From Liolophura sinensis (taxonomy: Eukaryota; Mollusca; Polyplacophora; Chitonida; Chitonidae): DNA of 64,000 nt. The stretch lies in assembly GCF_032854445.1 (NCBI RefSeq), contig NC_088295.1, positions 18,029,385 to 18,093,384 of the forward strand. The letters are read 5' to 3'. This document shows positions 16,701 to 31,700 of this stretch, piece after piece; positions within the stretch are counted from its first letter, which is position 1; each line of letters opens with the position of its first letter. Both the position numbers and the translations under genes were made by a program. The notes below the pieces were generated by a model. That model did not search any database. It was not told the origin of the DNA and saw only the letters and a program-made list of their open reading frames with translations.

Positions 16701-19700
16701 TAGTGTTCCCCTGAAGGAAGTCATTATTTCAGTTTTTACCAGAAATTCTCACAAGAAGTGAAATTATTATAGAAATTAGCCAAAATAATGATAAGGAAAA
16801 ATGAAAATTAATCTGCTGCCCACACCATTTTTATAAATTATACTGAAACAAGGACTCAAGTGACATCGTCCCAAAACTCTATTTATATAGTTTTTATTAA
16901 GTGTTTGCTGCACTTAAGGATCAATAAGAACCATATTGTTTCTCAGTGACCTTGACCTATTATTGATTTAAGAAGGTATGCTTCTATTACCTGGTTAACA
17001 CATAATATCCTGCAATTTTGTTTATTATAGCAGAAGAGTATGTAGTGCACCGAAGGGTATTATTATCATATTTTATTTAACAGTATATAAAAAAATAAGG
17101 CATGCATACAACGGGAGCAAAAAATAACCGTGTCATTAAATATTGTTAGAAAAGACCACTGTAAAACAGCATAATGTAAGATTGCTTTTAATTGAAATCT
17201 ACATACTTGAACACGAGCAGTCAACATATTTAGCGAATCTCTTCAGGTCAGACAATGTATATTATGTCATGGTCGTGAAATTTCAGGCTATATATATGTT
17301 GTCACTTTATGATGTCAAGGCTATTGATGAACAGTGGTCGATGGACCAGATATCATTGTACTTATAGCTGAAACTATACTTGTACACTCGTGACTGAACA
17401 TTCGTATTACCTTAAGCCACACGGAGCGTCTGATATCAGATATAATAAAGTTCACAAAGGACCATTGTAAATCTATGATAATATGAAGGTATGTTAGTCT
17501 ATACATATGCATGTCAGACATTTTCCCAATTTTGATACAGTGTACATTATGTTCTTACTGTACTTGACATGATTGATACAGGATGCTTTTTTCACCTGTC
17601 AACTGTTTGAACATTGCAAAAAAGTGTTTAACGTCATGGTAATTTATGACACCAGTGATGCTACATGTATGGAGGGAGGCTGAGTGGGAGTTGGACAGTT
17701 GCACAAATCCATCATTTAATTATATGCAGAAAATACAACAATATCTCTGAATTATTTCATAAGTTTATGGATGAAAACTGATATTGATGCCATTGGGTTT
17801 ATAGTATCATGGATAAAACTGTCTGCTGTGGGATGAAACAGGTGGAAGAAGATCTCCTGCCCTCAAGCCTTCTCTTTTTAAAGCAGATGTAACAAAAATA
17901 ATATCATACCTGGTATTTCGGAACAGAACTGTCATTTAAATTGCATGTGAACTGCCTGTGGGTGAAATACTGCAGATAGTTACTGTGCAATGACTGTGCA
18001 GGTTTTCATCATTTTGTATCTGTACGGGATGAAGCTTTACGTTTTAACATGTTACAGTTTGTCATAAAATTAATGCGTATTTGGGTTGGTGTTTTTTGTT
18101 AAAAAAATTTTTTTTCCGTTTGTTATTAACATAACAGTAAACGTTTGGTCTAATGTAAATGGTGCTGGGAAAAAGATCAACCTCAGTGCATGTAGTGCTG
18201 ACATTGTGTACTCACTGCATGCAGGACTTAAGAAAAAAAAATTGTTTTAGGTGTTCTTGTTCACAGTTAATAAAACATTTGTCCTCGTTCACAGCCAGCT
18301 ATACCCCTCAGGCTTGTACATCAAGTCATTTTGTGTCTTGTTTAAGGCCAGGTAAAAATGGATTAATTAAGAGTTGACTATGGATTTGTCATGAGTTTGT
18401 ATGAGGCAAAATTGTTTGGGAATGGAGTGAAATGCAAGTTTGTGGCCAGGGCTTATGGTTGGGAACTGTCGGGGGTCAAGTGTGGGGGGTTCTGGAGACT
18501 GAGAGGTTTGTGGGATGGGAATTACAGCGGCCCAAAACCGCACTCATGGGAAGTTCACGTCAGGCTTGACATCCTTTACCTGGCTGAAGTATTTACCTGG
18601 CGGATTGTCTGCCAAGTCGGCCGGCTTAGTGAGATTCTGCCGGGTACTTAACCCCATACCTGGTCAGTCTTATTGTGCCGAGGGGCGTTTGATGTTTGGG
18701 ACAGATCTGATTCCTGCAAATGGCAGTGGCTGCCTTCAGCATCGCTGACAAACCCACCCGACATCCCACATTACCCTCCTCTACCTCAGATTTAGATGTC
18801 ACTGTTAAGGGTTTAACATTCATACCTCCATATATCCCCTGTCATGTTCAGCAGATTTTCTCCTCTCCTGTAAAGATATTACTGCTGCCAAGGGAAGCTG
18901 ATCGGAGCTGTCTTGTGGGAATTGCTCCTTTACATTTAGGCGTCTTTAAGCTATTAATATTTGTTGACGCAGAGTGGCCCAATTGGCCAATGTACAATGT
19001 ATTGTATGAACAATCAGAGTGTCAATTCAGCCTAATTCTGTTATGCGCAGGATTTTATCACACTTCTCTGTTGTGAATTATGGATTGAACTTGTTTTATT
19101 AAACATGGATGTCCTCTTTGTTGTCCTCCTTACACACAAGAGGCTGAATCCTATATTACTCGTCCTTGAGACATCTAATGCCCTTTTTTACACCAGCTTA
19201 ACCCGATTAAATCCCAAGAAATTGTTTTGCTGTCACACTTCAACCCCACTCCCAGACTCACCCTGCACACATATAGCTGCTGACTCTGTACTTAGGGATG
19301 GGGATATAAGGTTCTGTTCTACAATCACTGATCCATTCTCTAGCAGGCTCACCATACACACATATAGCTGCTGACTCTGTACTTAGGGATGGGGATATAA
19401 GGTTCTGTTCTACAATCACTGATCCATTCTCTAGCAGGTTCACCATACACACATATAGCTGCTGACTCTGTACTTAGGGATGGGGATATAAGGTTCTGTT
19501 CTACAATCACTGATCCATCCTCTAGCAGGCTCACCATACACACATATAGCTGCTGACTCTGTACCTGAGTATGGGGATATAAGATTCTATTCTACAATCA
19601 CTGATCCATTCTCTAGCAGGCTCACCATACACACTTATAGCAGCTCACTCTGTACCTGAGTATGGGGATATAATTCTGTTCTGCAATCACTGATCCATTC

Positions 19701-22700
19701 TCTAGCAGGCTCACCATACACACATATAGCTGCTGACTCTGTACCTGAGTATGGGGATATAATTCTGTTCTACAATCACTGATCCATCCTCTAGCAGGCT
19801 CACCATACACACATATAGCTGCTGACTCTGTACCTGAGTATGGGGATATAAGATTCTATTCTACAATCACTGATCCATTCTCTAGCAGGCTCACCATACA
19901 CACTTATAGCAGCTCACTCTGTACCTTAGTATGGGGATATAATTCTGTTCTACAATCACTGATCCATTCTCCAGGAGGTTCACCATACACACATATAGCT
20001 GCTGACTCTGTACCTGAGTTTGGGGATATAAGATTCTGTTCTTCAATTACTGATCCATTCTCTAGCAGGCTCACCATACACACATATAGCTGCTGACTCT
20101 GTACCTGAGTATGGGGATATAAGATTCTGTTCTACAATCACTGAACCATTCTCTAGCAGGTTCACCATACACACATATAGCTGCTGACTCTGTACCTGAG
20201 TATGGGGATATAATTCTGTTCTACAATCACTGGTCCATTCTCTAGCAGGCTCACCATACACACATATAGCTGCTGACTCTGTACCTGAGTATGGGGATAT
20301 AATTCTGTTCTACAATCACTGATCCATTCTCTAGCAGGCTCACCATACACACATATAGTTGCTGACTCTGTATCTGAGTATGGGGATATAAGATTCTGTT
20401 CTACAATCACTGATCCATTCTCTAGCAGGCTCACCATACACACATATAGTTGCTGACTCTGTACCTGAGTATGGGGATATAAGATTCTGTTCTACAATCA
20501 CTGATCCACTCTCTATCAAGCTCACCATACACACATATAGTTGCTGACTCTGTACCTGAGTATGGGGATATAAGATTCTGTTCTACAATCACTGATCCAC
20601 TCTCTATCAAGCTCACCATACACACATATAGTTGCTGACTCTGTACCTGAGTATGGGGATATAAGATTCTGTTCTACAATCACTGATCCACTCTCTATCA
20701 AGCTCACCATACACACATATAGTTGCTGACTCTGTACCTGAGTATGGGGATATAAGATTCTGTTCTACAATCACTGATCCATTCTCTAGCAGGCTCACCA
20801 TACACACATATAGCTGCTGACTCTGTATCTGAGTATGGGGATATAATTCTGTTCGACAATCACTGATCCATTCTCTAGCAGGCTCACCATACACACATAT
20901 AGCAGCTCACCCTGTATCTGAGTATGGGGATATAATTCTGTTCTACAATCACTGATCCATTCTCAAGCAGGTTCACCATACACACATATAGTTGCTGACT
21001 CTGTACCTGAGTATGGGGATATAAGATTCTGTTCTACAATCACTGATCCATTCTCTAGCAGAATCACCATACACACATATAGCTGCTGACTCTGTACCTG
21101 AGTATGGGGATATAACTCTGTTCTACAATCACTGATCCATTCTCTAGCAGGTTCACCATACACACATATAGCTGCTGACTCTGTACCTGAGTATGGGGAT
21201 ATAAGATTCTGTTCTACAATCACTGATCCATTCTCTAGCAGGCTCACCATACACACATATAGCTGCTCACTCTGTATCTGAGTATGGGGATATAAGATTC
21301 TGTTCTACAATCACTGATCCATTCTCTAGCAGGTTCACCAAACACACATATAGCTGCTGACTCTGTACCTGAGTATGGGGATATAACTCTGTTCTACAAT
21401 CACTGATCCATTCTCTAGCAGGCTCACCATACACACATATAGCAGCTCACCCTGTATCTGAGTATGGGGATATAATTCTGTTCTACAATCACTGATCCAT
21501 TCTCAAGCAGGTTCACCATACACACATATAGTTGCTAACTCTGTATCTGAGTTTGGGGATATAAGATTCTGTTCTACAATCACTGATCCATTCTCTATCA
21601 AGCTCACCATACACACATATAGCTGCTGACTCTGTACCTGAGTATGGGGATATAACTCTGTTCTACAATCACTGATCCATTCTCTAGCAGGCTCACCATA
21701 CACACATATAGCTGCTGACTCTGTACCTGAGTATGGGGATATAAGATTCTGTTCTACAATCACTGATCCATTCTCTAGCAGGCTCACCATACACACATAT
21801 AGCTGCTGACTCTGTACCTGAGTATGGGGATATAAGATTCTGTTCTACAATCACTGATCCATTCTCTATCAAGCTCACCATACACACATATAGCTGCTGA
21901 CTCTGTACCTGAGTATGGGGATATAACTCTGTTCTACAATCACTGATCCATTCTCTAGCAGGCTCACCATACACACATATAGCTGCTGACTCTGTACCTG
22001 AGTATGGGGATATAAGATTCTGTTCTACAATCACTGATCCATCCTCTAGCAGGCTCACCATACACACATATAGCTGCTGACTCTGTACCTGAGTATGGGG
22101 ATATAACTCTGTTCTACAATCACTGATCTATTCTCTAGCAAGCTCACCATACACACATATAGCTGCTGACTCTGTATCTGAGTATGGGGATATAATTCTG
22201 TTCTACAATCACTGATCCATTCTCCAGTAGGCTCACCATACACACATGATGTAGCTGCACACTCTGTGCCTCAGAATGGGAATTTAGCGGATATTGCACA
22301 GTGATGGTTGAATACCATGAATATTGTTCGAGCGAGAGGTAGAAATGATAACCCACAAGACCTGACTTTTTCTCTACATGTATATAAATGTGTATCAGTT
22401 TATCTGTTCCATACGTCAAAAAAATAAGCAGTATGCCATCTTTGTTGTATTTCCGATTCTATGCGCTGCAATTTTGTTCACATCCGTGCTGACAGAACCT
22501 TTTTACAGTTTTAAACGCTATCTGTAAGTAATTATACATTCTGCAAAGATGCTTAATGCTAATACAATATAGGTATTTACATAAATTAAGCACATGAAGA
22601 ATTTCCAGCTCTTTTTAGGTGAAATATATATTGTGCAGAAGTGCACAGCTGTGGGTCATGGGTCACACTCTGTGCCTGAGTATGGAGATATAAGATTCTG

Positions 22701-25700
22701 TTCTACAATCACTGATCCATCCTCTAGCAAGCTCACCATACACACATATAGCTGCTCACTCTGTATCTGAGTATGGGGATATAAGATTCTGTTCTACAAT
22801 CACTGAACCATTCTCTAGCAGGCTCACCATACACACATATAGCTGCTGACTCTGTACCTGAGTATGGGGATATAAGATTCTGTTCTACAATTACTGATCC
22901 ATTCTCTAGCAGGCTCACCATACACACATATAGCTGCTCACTCTGTATCTGAGTATGGGGATATAAGATTCTGTTCTACAAACACTGATCCATTCTCTAT
23001 CAAGCTCACCATACACACATATAGCTGCTCACTCTGTATCTGAGTATGGGGATATAAGATTCTGTTCTACAATCACTGATCCATTCTCTATCAAGCTCAC
23101 CATACACACATATAGCTGCTCACTCTGTATCTGAGTATGGGGATATAAGATTCTGTTCTACAATCACTGATCCATTGTCTATCAGGCTTGCCTTTAGCTA
23201 CCTGGTAAAATGCATTGGGTTATTTCTGTTTTCCTCCACTCATAATTGGTGCGTTATGATGTGAAAATCTCTTCAGAACAATGTAAAACAACACTCTTGC
23301 AAGCGGTTTTTCAAAACAGTATGCCGATATTTGGTTTCATTCCACATAATAAAAGACTTACAGCATTGAGAGTAAAAGCAGTGCAGCGACTACAGTGGGA
23401 TAATTGGTAAAGAGTCATACCTAACCGATGAAATATGACTTCTTGACGATTTACCTCTGTAACGATTAGGTTTTTATTCTAACTAAATAGTGGCAACTTA
23501 AACACCCCCTGGCACCATGGCTTAGTCAGAAGGTGGGGTGGTGCTAATTGCAGTTAAGCAGTGATGTTAATCGTGTCTACATTGAGCTGTATACCTTTAC
23601 ATATCCTCAGTTTTTACTCCACCACAGACCACAAACGTACATACTCTAATTTCTCAACTTTTGCACATATGAAAGAGCAACTTTCAGTGCTACTTATGCA
23701 CATATATTTATACATATATGCTCCACCAGAGATTCGCCTCAATATGGCTGTAAAATTGCTGATGTTGCCCTAAGGCATAATCATTCACTCCACCAGAGGC
23801 CCCAAGCATACATGTATATATACTCCACCAGAGACCCCAAGCAGACATACGCACATATATGCTCCACCAGAGACCCCAAGCTTACATACACATGTACATA
23901 CATACATATATACTTAAATGCATACATACATATATACTCCACCTGAGACCCCAAGCATACATGCATACATACTTCACCCGAGACCTCAAGCATACATACA
24001 TACGTACATATATACTCCATCAAAGATACAGTAATAAAGTGAAGAAAAAGATGACCGGAAATAGTATGAACCGTGCAGCCATGCTGTTATGCATCATAAC
24101 AAGCCTTGCGCTGGTCCATGTGTTTGCCTCACTATGTTTGACCACCGCGCTTCACTCTGGGAATTAATTGAGAAAGGAATGCTGCACATCTGAGTGATAG
24201 TCAGACCTGGATGCCATAGAGTGTTTGTTATTTGTTCCGCAGATATAACATATGTTGCTGGCCAAAGCTAGTTTGTTTTTTTAATCTCACTTGTCAAAAC
24301 CTGTATGTGGTTTGGGTGACAGAGACACGTATCATCATATCAGATTATATCTCTGGAATTTCTACATTTTCTAGATCTCTCCAGTTTCCTTCCACCCATG
24401 CAACTGACCATCATATAAAACAAAAAAGTATTGTATATGGCATTTAAACAACAATGAATCAAATCAAATTATCATTCACACTGTGGTATGATATGAGGGT
24501 GAATTTTTAGCCCATGTTGTGTGTTCGTTGATAAGAATGTTTGTCTTCCAGCAGTGCAGTGCAACCAGTTGGTCAGTGCAATAAATATTTGTAACCAAGA
24601 GACATAGTAATGGATTCCCAAAATACCATAATAGTCGTGGTAATGGTAATTTGCAATCTTCACAGGGATGTCCCAGTTTTCTCTGAGTTTGCCATGATAA
24701 TTTCATAATCTTATGTAACTGTGTTTTAGGTAGTTGAAATAGAAAATTATCATAATGAGGTGTAATATATGTATAGTTACATTTATGATTTGTCTCATTG
24801 TCTTACATGCAGATTCTTTGTTCTGTTTTCAGGTGAGGCTTTGTTCCAAGTAGCAGATGCATACAGACATATTCAGCTACAGATAGATGAGGCAGTAAGT
24901 ACTGTGCATAGGTTTAGCCAAAGGTGTCTCAGTCTCTTTGAAACACCCTATTCTGACAAAATTAACTTAGGTTCTAATTTGCCAACTCAAACGAACTTTT
25001 TACGTAGACTTTATTAGCTTGAGGAATAACCAGGGCCTGCCATGCGTCCCTCCTGGCATGCATGCATGCATGTGTAAGACAACAACAAAATGGTATGGTC
25101 ACAAGAAAAAAAAAGTGCCTTGCATAGATATCGGATGGCGCCTGGGTAAAACCAGAGATAAAACCTCGAAAGGAAAACTCTGGAACCAAGTTACCAAACA
25201 TCTCCAGTCTGGATGGCGGAATTCATCCAGTATAACAGTTGTTTTCAGAATGTATCAGACACTAGGTTATCCCAGATCCACTACTTAACCATAATACAGG
25301 CCATCCATGAACAAGCCTTGCATTCACCAATGCTACAAAGAAAAGAAGAAAACAACATGTATACCCCAAAAACACACAAAACCCCAAAATGACCATGCAT
25401 GCCAAGAGTTTGGCCACTGATTGTCGATGGCTATACACACCACTATCCCATTATATAGCCAAAGCATGAGCATATTAATGCTGCCTCAAAGTGCTTCAAA
25501 CCACACACAATGGACATTCAAACAGCCATTTCATATGAATAATTGTAACCGCTTCAGCACAGGTAAGCTTTGGCAAACCACAAATATCAGGCACAAATCA
25601 ATTCAGCTGACCACATAGTTTGAATGTTTGTAAAGACTCCTGTACCAATAACAAATGTATATGGGGGAGATTCGGAAAATAGGAGAAGATTGGAAATGAG

Positions 25701-28700
25701 ACGGCCTTATTTCAAATTGTGGCCAAAATGTATGGTACAAAGACATCTGCAAATCCACATTTTTGATCTGTAGTGTCCTGTCTACAAGTTACATGTATAC
25801 ACTCATAATGAGACCCTGATGTGCAGACAAAATCAAAAATTGACAAAGGCTTATTGTAACAGGACGCCCAACAACGAGGCACACTTTTTTATACTGCAGA
25901 TTCAGTCCTAGCTTTGGACAGGGAAGGTGTATATTCCCCTACTCTGCCTGTGCTTGAGGCGCTGTCATTAGGCTACCAAGCTCATCTTCCTGGTTCATGT
26001 AACACCTGGACCTCACCGGTGTCATATCTATCACTTCAGTAATCCTGAAGATGGTGAAACTTATCAGTGATCTACATTTGAATTGAATTTCCTCTTAATA
26101 TATTTCCTGTTGATTATTTTGCAGACCAAAGGTTTACTTACAGATTTCCTCACGCCTCTGGAAAACAAATTAGAAAATGAATTCAGGATTGAATCAGTAG
26201 TAAGTATATATATTCCTTCCAATCTACCAAGTCTACCATATTTGTTACTTAACCTCACCAGAATGGAATAAGTGATGTATTTTGGTTTCAATGAAACAAA
26301 GAAATTCTGGTCTGTAGTCACTGATCCATCCTCTCCCAGCCTCACCATAGATACATGTAGCTGCACATCCTGTACCTGAGTATCGGGATATAGAATTATG
26401 GTCTGTAGTCACTTAACTTTCTGCTATCAGGCTCACCATACACACATATAGCTGCTGACTCTGTACCTGGGTATGGGGATACAAGATTCTGTTCTGTAGT
26501 CACTGATCCATCCTCTCCCAGGTTCACCATACATATGTGTAGCTGCACACTCTTTACCTGAGTATGGGGATACAAGATTCTGTTCTGTAGTCACTTAACT
26601 CTCCATTATCAGGCTCACCGTACACAAATATAGTTGCTCACCCTCCACCTGAGTATGATGATATAAGATTCTTTTCTGTAGCCACTAAAGAATCACTCAC
26701 CTCTCCACTTCCAGGCTCACCATAAACGTTACCTCAATGGACACAAGACCATGTTGGCACCATATGAAAAGTCACAACGAACATTAAATAAAGTGAGAAA
26801 GAAGAGTAAAAGCAAATCTGTGGTGGATGATTCACAGGTATGTAGATAAAAATAACATACTTTGAGTTGCATGTCCATACCTTGTTATTATTAGGCAATT
26901 ATGCGTGTATGTGAGGTGCCAAAATGATAAATTTTGAAAAGGTATTGAGGTTAATGTAATTAGCTGAGTAATATTTGATGTAAATTTAGAATGAATGTTT
27001 CGATTTTTCACATTAAAGTAAGAGCGTTGTAATAATTTGTCGAGAAATGTATTTTACAAAAATTTTGATGGGTACAACTGTTTTTTCAGAAGCACATGTA
27101 GGCTCTGAAATAAGTCCTATATGGTGTATGAATCAATGAGAATCAAGGAAAATGTGTCATTGGACAAATGCTAAATTTTAGTTGAATTATAGTACATGTA
27201 ATTGTATTATTGGACAGTTTGCTACAAAAGTTACCATCTCTAAAGACAAGTTGGACAGGTTCAGACAGCAGGGATTGAAATTAGTGAGTATACATGTACC
27301 TTTATTCTTTATTAAATGGTAAAGACAGAATGTTTGACAGAATGGATATGTACAGTTAGCCTTTGTATATAGAACCTCCTAAGCATCGATTTGTTTATTT
27401 ATTTATTTCATTGGTGGTTTACGCTGTACTCAAGAATATTTCACTTTTACGACGGCGGCCAGCATTATGGTGGGTGGAAACGGGCAGAACCCTGGGGAAA
27501 CCCACGACCATCCACAGGTTGCTGACAGGCCAGCCCACTTACAGCTGGAGAGGAAGCCAGCATGAGCTGGACTTGAACTCACAGCAACTGCATTGGTGAG
27601 AGACTCCTGGGTCATTACGCTGCGCTAGCGCGCTAACCAACTGAGCCACGGAGGCCCCCCTAAGCATCGAGGTGACTCACTCATTGCTTAGTTTTCAGTT
27701 ATGGAAGATGAAATTATCACATATTTGTCTTAGATAACATTTGTGAGACGGTTACAATTTTTAAATGTTTCGAAAATTAGCTTAAAACATACTTCATATT
27801 TTGACTCCAGTCAGTAACGGTTTCGAGGAATCAGAATTGATAAACACAAGATTGGTATCTGATGAATTTTATGGTCTGTTCAAATTAATGTGTGTGAGAA
27901 CTACATTACGTTGTAGTGAGCAGTAGAAGTATTGCTTGTCATTGAAACCTACCTGCATCAGTGGATAAATTGTGACTACTTTAAGTGCTAGTGAATGATC
28001 TGAAAATAAAATACACATTGGAGCCAAAATGGTGTCTTATAGTTTTTATGCTTGATGACATCATTCATTCATCCATGAAAGCTTGTAAAAGTTTGGTATT
28101 TTATGTACATATTTCCTTCACAGGCTTTACTGGATGAAAGGAAGTATTATTGTTATGTCCTGGACAAGTGTATATTTATGGCCAAAAAATACTCGGACTA
28201 CCACAGAAGAGTGAGTATACATACATATTTGTACAGAATGATAACTTTCTGTATGTTTCAGTATTGTAGTAATCTATATGATATTTATGGGATTCAAGCC
28301 TAAGTCACCTTATTGTAGTGTGGTTACTTTTTCTTTTTATCGCTTTAATTAATGGTAAGCAGAAACATCAAAATACCGCATGAAGTTGTACCTAAATTGT
28401 AATAAAATGTGGATATTTATCCATTGGGAAATTTTGGTTTGTTATGGAAATCGTGTTAATTTATCTTACCTTAAAATGATGTCAAACTAACCAGTTTTCA
28501 TGGGAAGGTTTACCAGCAACCTGCAGATAGTCTTGAGTTTCCCCTCGGCCTCTGTCAGGGCTTGCCTCCCACCATAATGTTGTCTGTCATCACCTCGGCC
28601 TCTATCAGGGCTTGCCTCCCACCATAATGCTGTCTGTCATCACCTCGGCCTCTGTCAGGGCTTGCCTCCCACCATAATGCTGTCTGTCATCACCTCAGCC

Positions 28701-31700
28701 TCTGTCAGGGCTTGCCTCCCACCATAATGCTGTCTGTCATCCCCTCGGCCTCTGTCAGGGCTTGCCTCCCACCATAATGCTGTCTGTCATCCCCTCGGCC
28801 TCTGTCAGGGCTTGCCTCCCACCATAATGCTGTCTGTCATCTCCTCGGCCTCTGTCAGGGCTTGCCTCCCACCATAATGCTGTCTGTCATCCCCTCGGCC
28901 TCTGTCAGGGCTTGCCTCCCACCATAATGCTGTCTGTCATCCCCTCGGCCTCTGTCAGGGCTTGCCTCCCACCATAATGCTGTCTGTCATCACCTCGGCC
29001 TCTGTCAGGGCTTGCCTCCCACCATAATGCTGTCTGTCATCATATAAGGGAATTATCCTTTAGTATAAAAAGGATAATAAAATAACTGAATAGATAACCA
29101 GATATGAAAATGCATCTTTGAACGTAAACTGTATGTTTGCTTATGTTGAAAGAACGAGAGGTGATAGTGTATTTGAGAAAATGTATTTACCACTTCTGAT
29201 TGAATGTGAGTTTTTCATTTTGTAAATGAATGTTCTTTATACAAATATTATATGTTATATTTGTATTAGGGCTATGAACTTATTGCCAGTCGGATGAGAG
29301 ACTGGGAGAAGACAACTTTCCAACCTGATACTCTGCCAGAATCCTCGGAATGCTTACTTGAAATTTCTCATACGGTAACACACATTTTCAGAAACATTAA
29401 TATTGATTTATAAAACAACTTTTACCATCAAATGACATTTTCATGAAGTTTGAAAGAGAGCATATTATCAGTTTAATAATTTTCCGGGGTTTACATTGAC
29501 TGTATCTGGGCATGTTTTAAGAGATATGTTCTAGTCAGAATTATTAAATTATACTTATGTTTTCAAATTCACCAGCCCAGTCAAAGTATTCTTACTTATG
29601 AATTCTAGCCATTGCTATGCGTGCAAAAATATTTCCAATTTTATTTGGTTGAAGCATACATTGAAGAATCTCCCCTGTGTGCCCATCATTTGACATGAAA
29701 CATTATCACTATGCATGCTGACATTAGTAGGTTTCTGAAACTGAAAAATGATAACAGTTTTCAATAGATGGTTCCAAAAATGAAAGTTGTAATGAAGAGG
29801 TTGTACTGACAGTGAAGAAAGCTAAAACATGAGGACTTACCAAATATAAGGTTCCACATTTTATGTGTGTCTTCATATAGCCTGCTTCATAGTACATGCA
29901 GAACTCTCTGTTTCTCTATTTTTCTGTTTCTCTTACCCTGCATGGATATATTTCTGCTTCTGTTACCCTGCATGGATATTTTCATGTTTGTGTTATACAG
30001 GGTAATGGTTATGGCCCTCCTCAAGCCAGGGGAGACTACTCTATGATGTATGATGACCCCTACAGACGAGCCGCTGTGGATTACATGAGACAGATGCCTG
30101 ATCGCTTTCCTCCAAGCGATTCCTTCAGGGACAGTATGTGCATGTCTATTGCGTTTGTACAGTTCTGAAGACCTTATACTACAGAACAGTTCCTATACTG
30201 TTTAGTTCACGTTTCTGTGGTATTCTTCATGTATGATGTTACATGTATTAAAGTTTACGCTCACAATATTCTCCCAGTTACTGACAAAGTCACTGTCAGT
30301 GGCATTTATTCAGAGTCACTGTAGATTTCCTTCAGTGATCAGATCAAATCAATGTCGGGAACATAATCCTAAGTAGTGTTGTAGTGAAACCCAGTAACTC
30401 ACTAGTCAATCAATCAATCAACCATCTGACTGGTAACAGTCATACATAAGTAAAGACGTATAGCATGTATGGGGGGCCTCAGTGACCTAGTGGTTAGCAT
30501 GCTAGTGGGATACAATGACTTAGGAGCCTCTCGCTAATGCAGTGGCTGTGAATTCAAGCCCAGCTCATGCTGGCCCAACTTATCTGCGGTCTGTCTGGAA
30601 CCTGTGCATGGTTGTGGGTTTCCCCGGGCTCTGGTCGATTTCCTCTTACCACAATGCTTGCTGCTGTTGTAGAAGTGAAATATTCTTCTGTAAGGTATAA
30701 AACACCAATCAAGTAAATAAATAAACATACCATGTGTCTTTTTTGCTTTTATCCAGCCACATTGCTGACACGATCAATCACAGTCCCTCCTGCCCCTAAC
30801 CAGGGCATTCTGGTGAGGGCTGTGTACAACCATAGTGCTGAGGGGGAAAGTCAGTTGAACTTTGTGGAGGGGGACGTGATCAGTTTGCTTGGGGACAAAT
30901 CTGATGGCTGGCACTATGGACACAACTCCAGGACCAGCAAGTATGTCTCTGCCACGGCTGTTACGTTGATGCATGTCTTCTTTAAAGTCTCTCACTTCAT
31001 TTCCAGACTTACATATGCATCTGAAAACTAAGCACACAAGAGATATTGTTTATGCAGATAGATGTACACATTAGGTTAAAGCAAAGAGTGTATTGCAAAA
31101 AAGGTGATAGCAATAGAGTGATAGACAGTAGCTGAAGGTTTTCTCATTGGGGTGACCTTTGTTGGCTTTATTTGGGGTTTTTCCTTTGTCTTTCCAAGTT
31201 ACATGATGTGCTAAGTGTAATACCAAGAGATGTTTGAAGCTTTCAGAGGTTATCCAATTTGTTCTCCAAAGAGACAAACAGTTAAATGAAGGTACAACAG
31301 GCTTTATCCCAAGCTTTATGATATTAACTTTTGCTCATGTGACTGTTACTGGATACATATGATATGCGAGTACCTTTTTGGCTCACTTATGAAACTACAG
31401 ATAACAATTGTCTCACCACTAGTATGGCAGTTGACATCACAGGTCAGATAAAATATGCTTGTGCTGTCTTTCACCAGTTTTTCTCACACTTACCTGTATG
31501 GAAAGAAACATTGTATTCCACAGTTTTTATCAAACACACAATCCATCACACAAGAAGAAAGATATTTTCACTGATTTTACACATTATGCTGAAACACACT
31601 GTAAACTTCTCTTGTCAAATTTTTTGCATGCACCACCCATTGTACCAGGATGATTATAGATTTTATTTCAACTTTTTTTTCTTAAAACTCAGGTATGGAT

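Noticed and set aside
19258-22927. Many minus-strand frames with MCMVSLLENGSVIVEQN repeats
   Set aside because: They are products of the 91/89-bp minisatellite. The frame changes with every unit, and there is no start context or conserved length.
19257-23188. Regular repeats that might suggest a CRISPR array
   Set aside because: The units are contiguous with no variable spacers, in an animal intron. It is a minisatellite.
30732-31031. 99-codon frame starting in the intron as an independent SH3 protein
   Set aside because: It is BAIAP2 exon 11 (30757-30940), with intron read-through at both ends.
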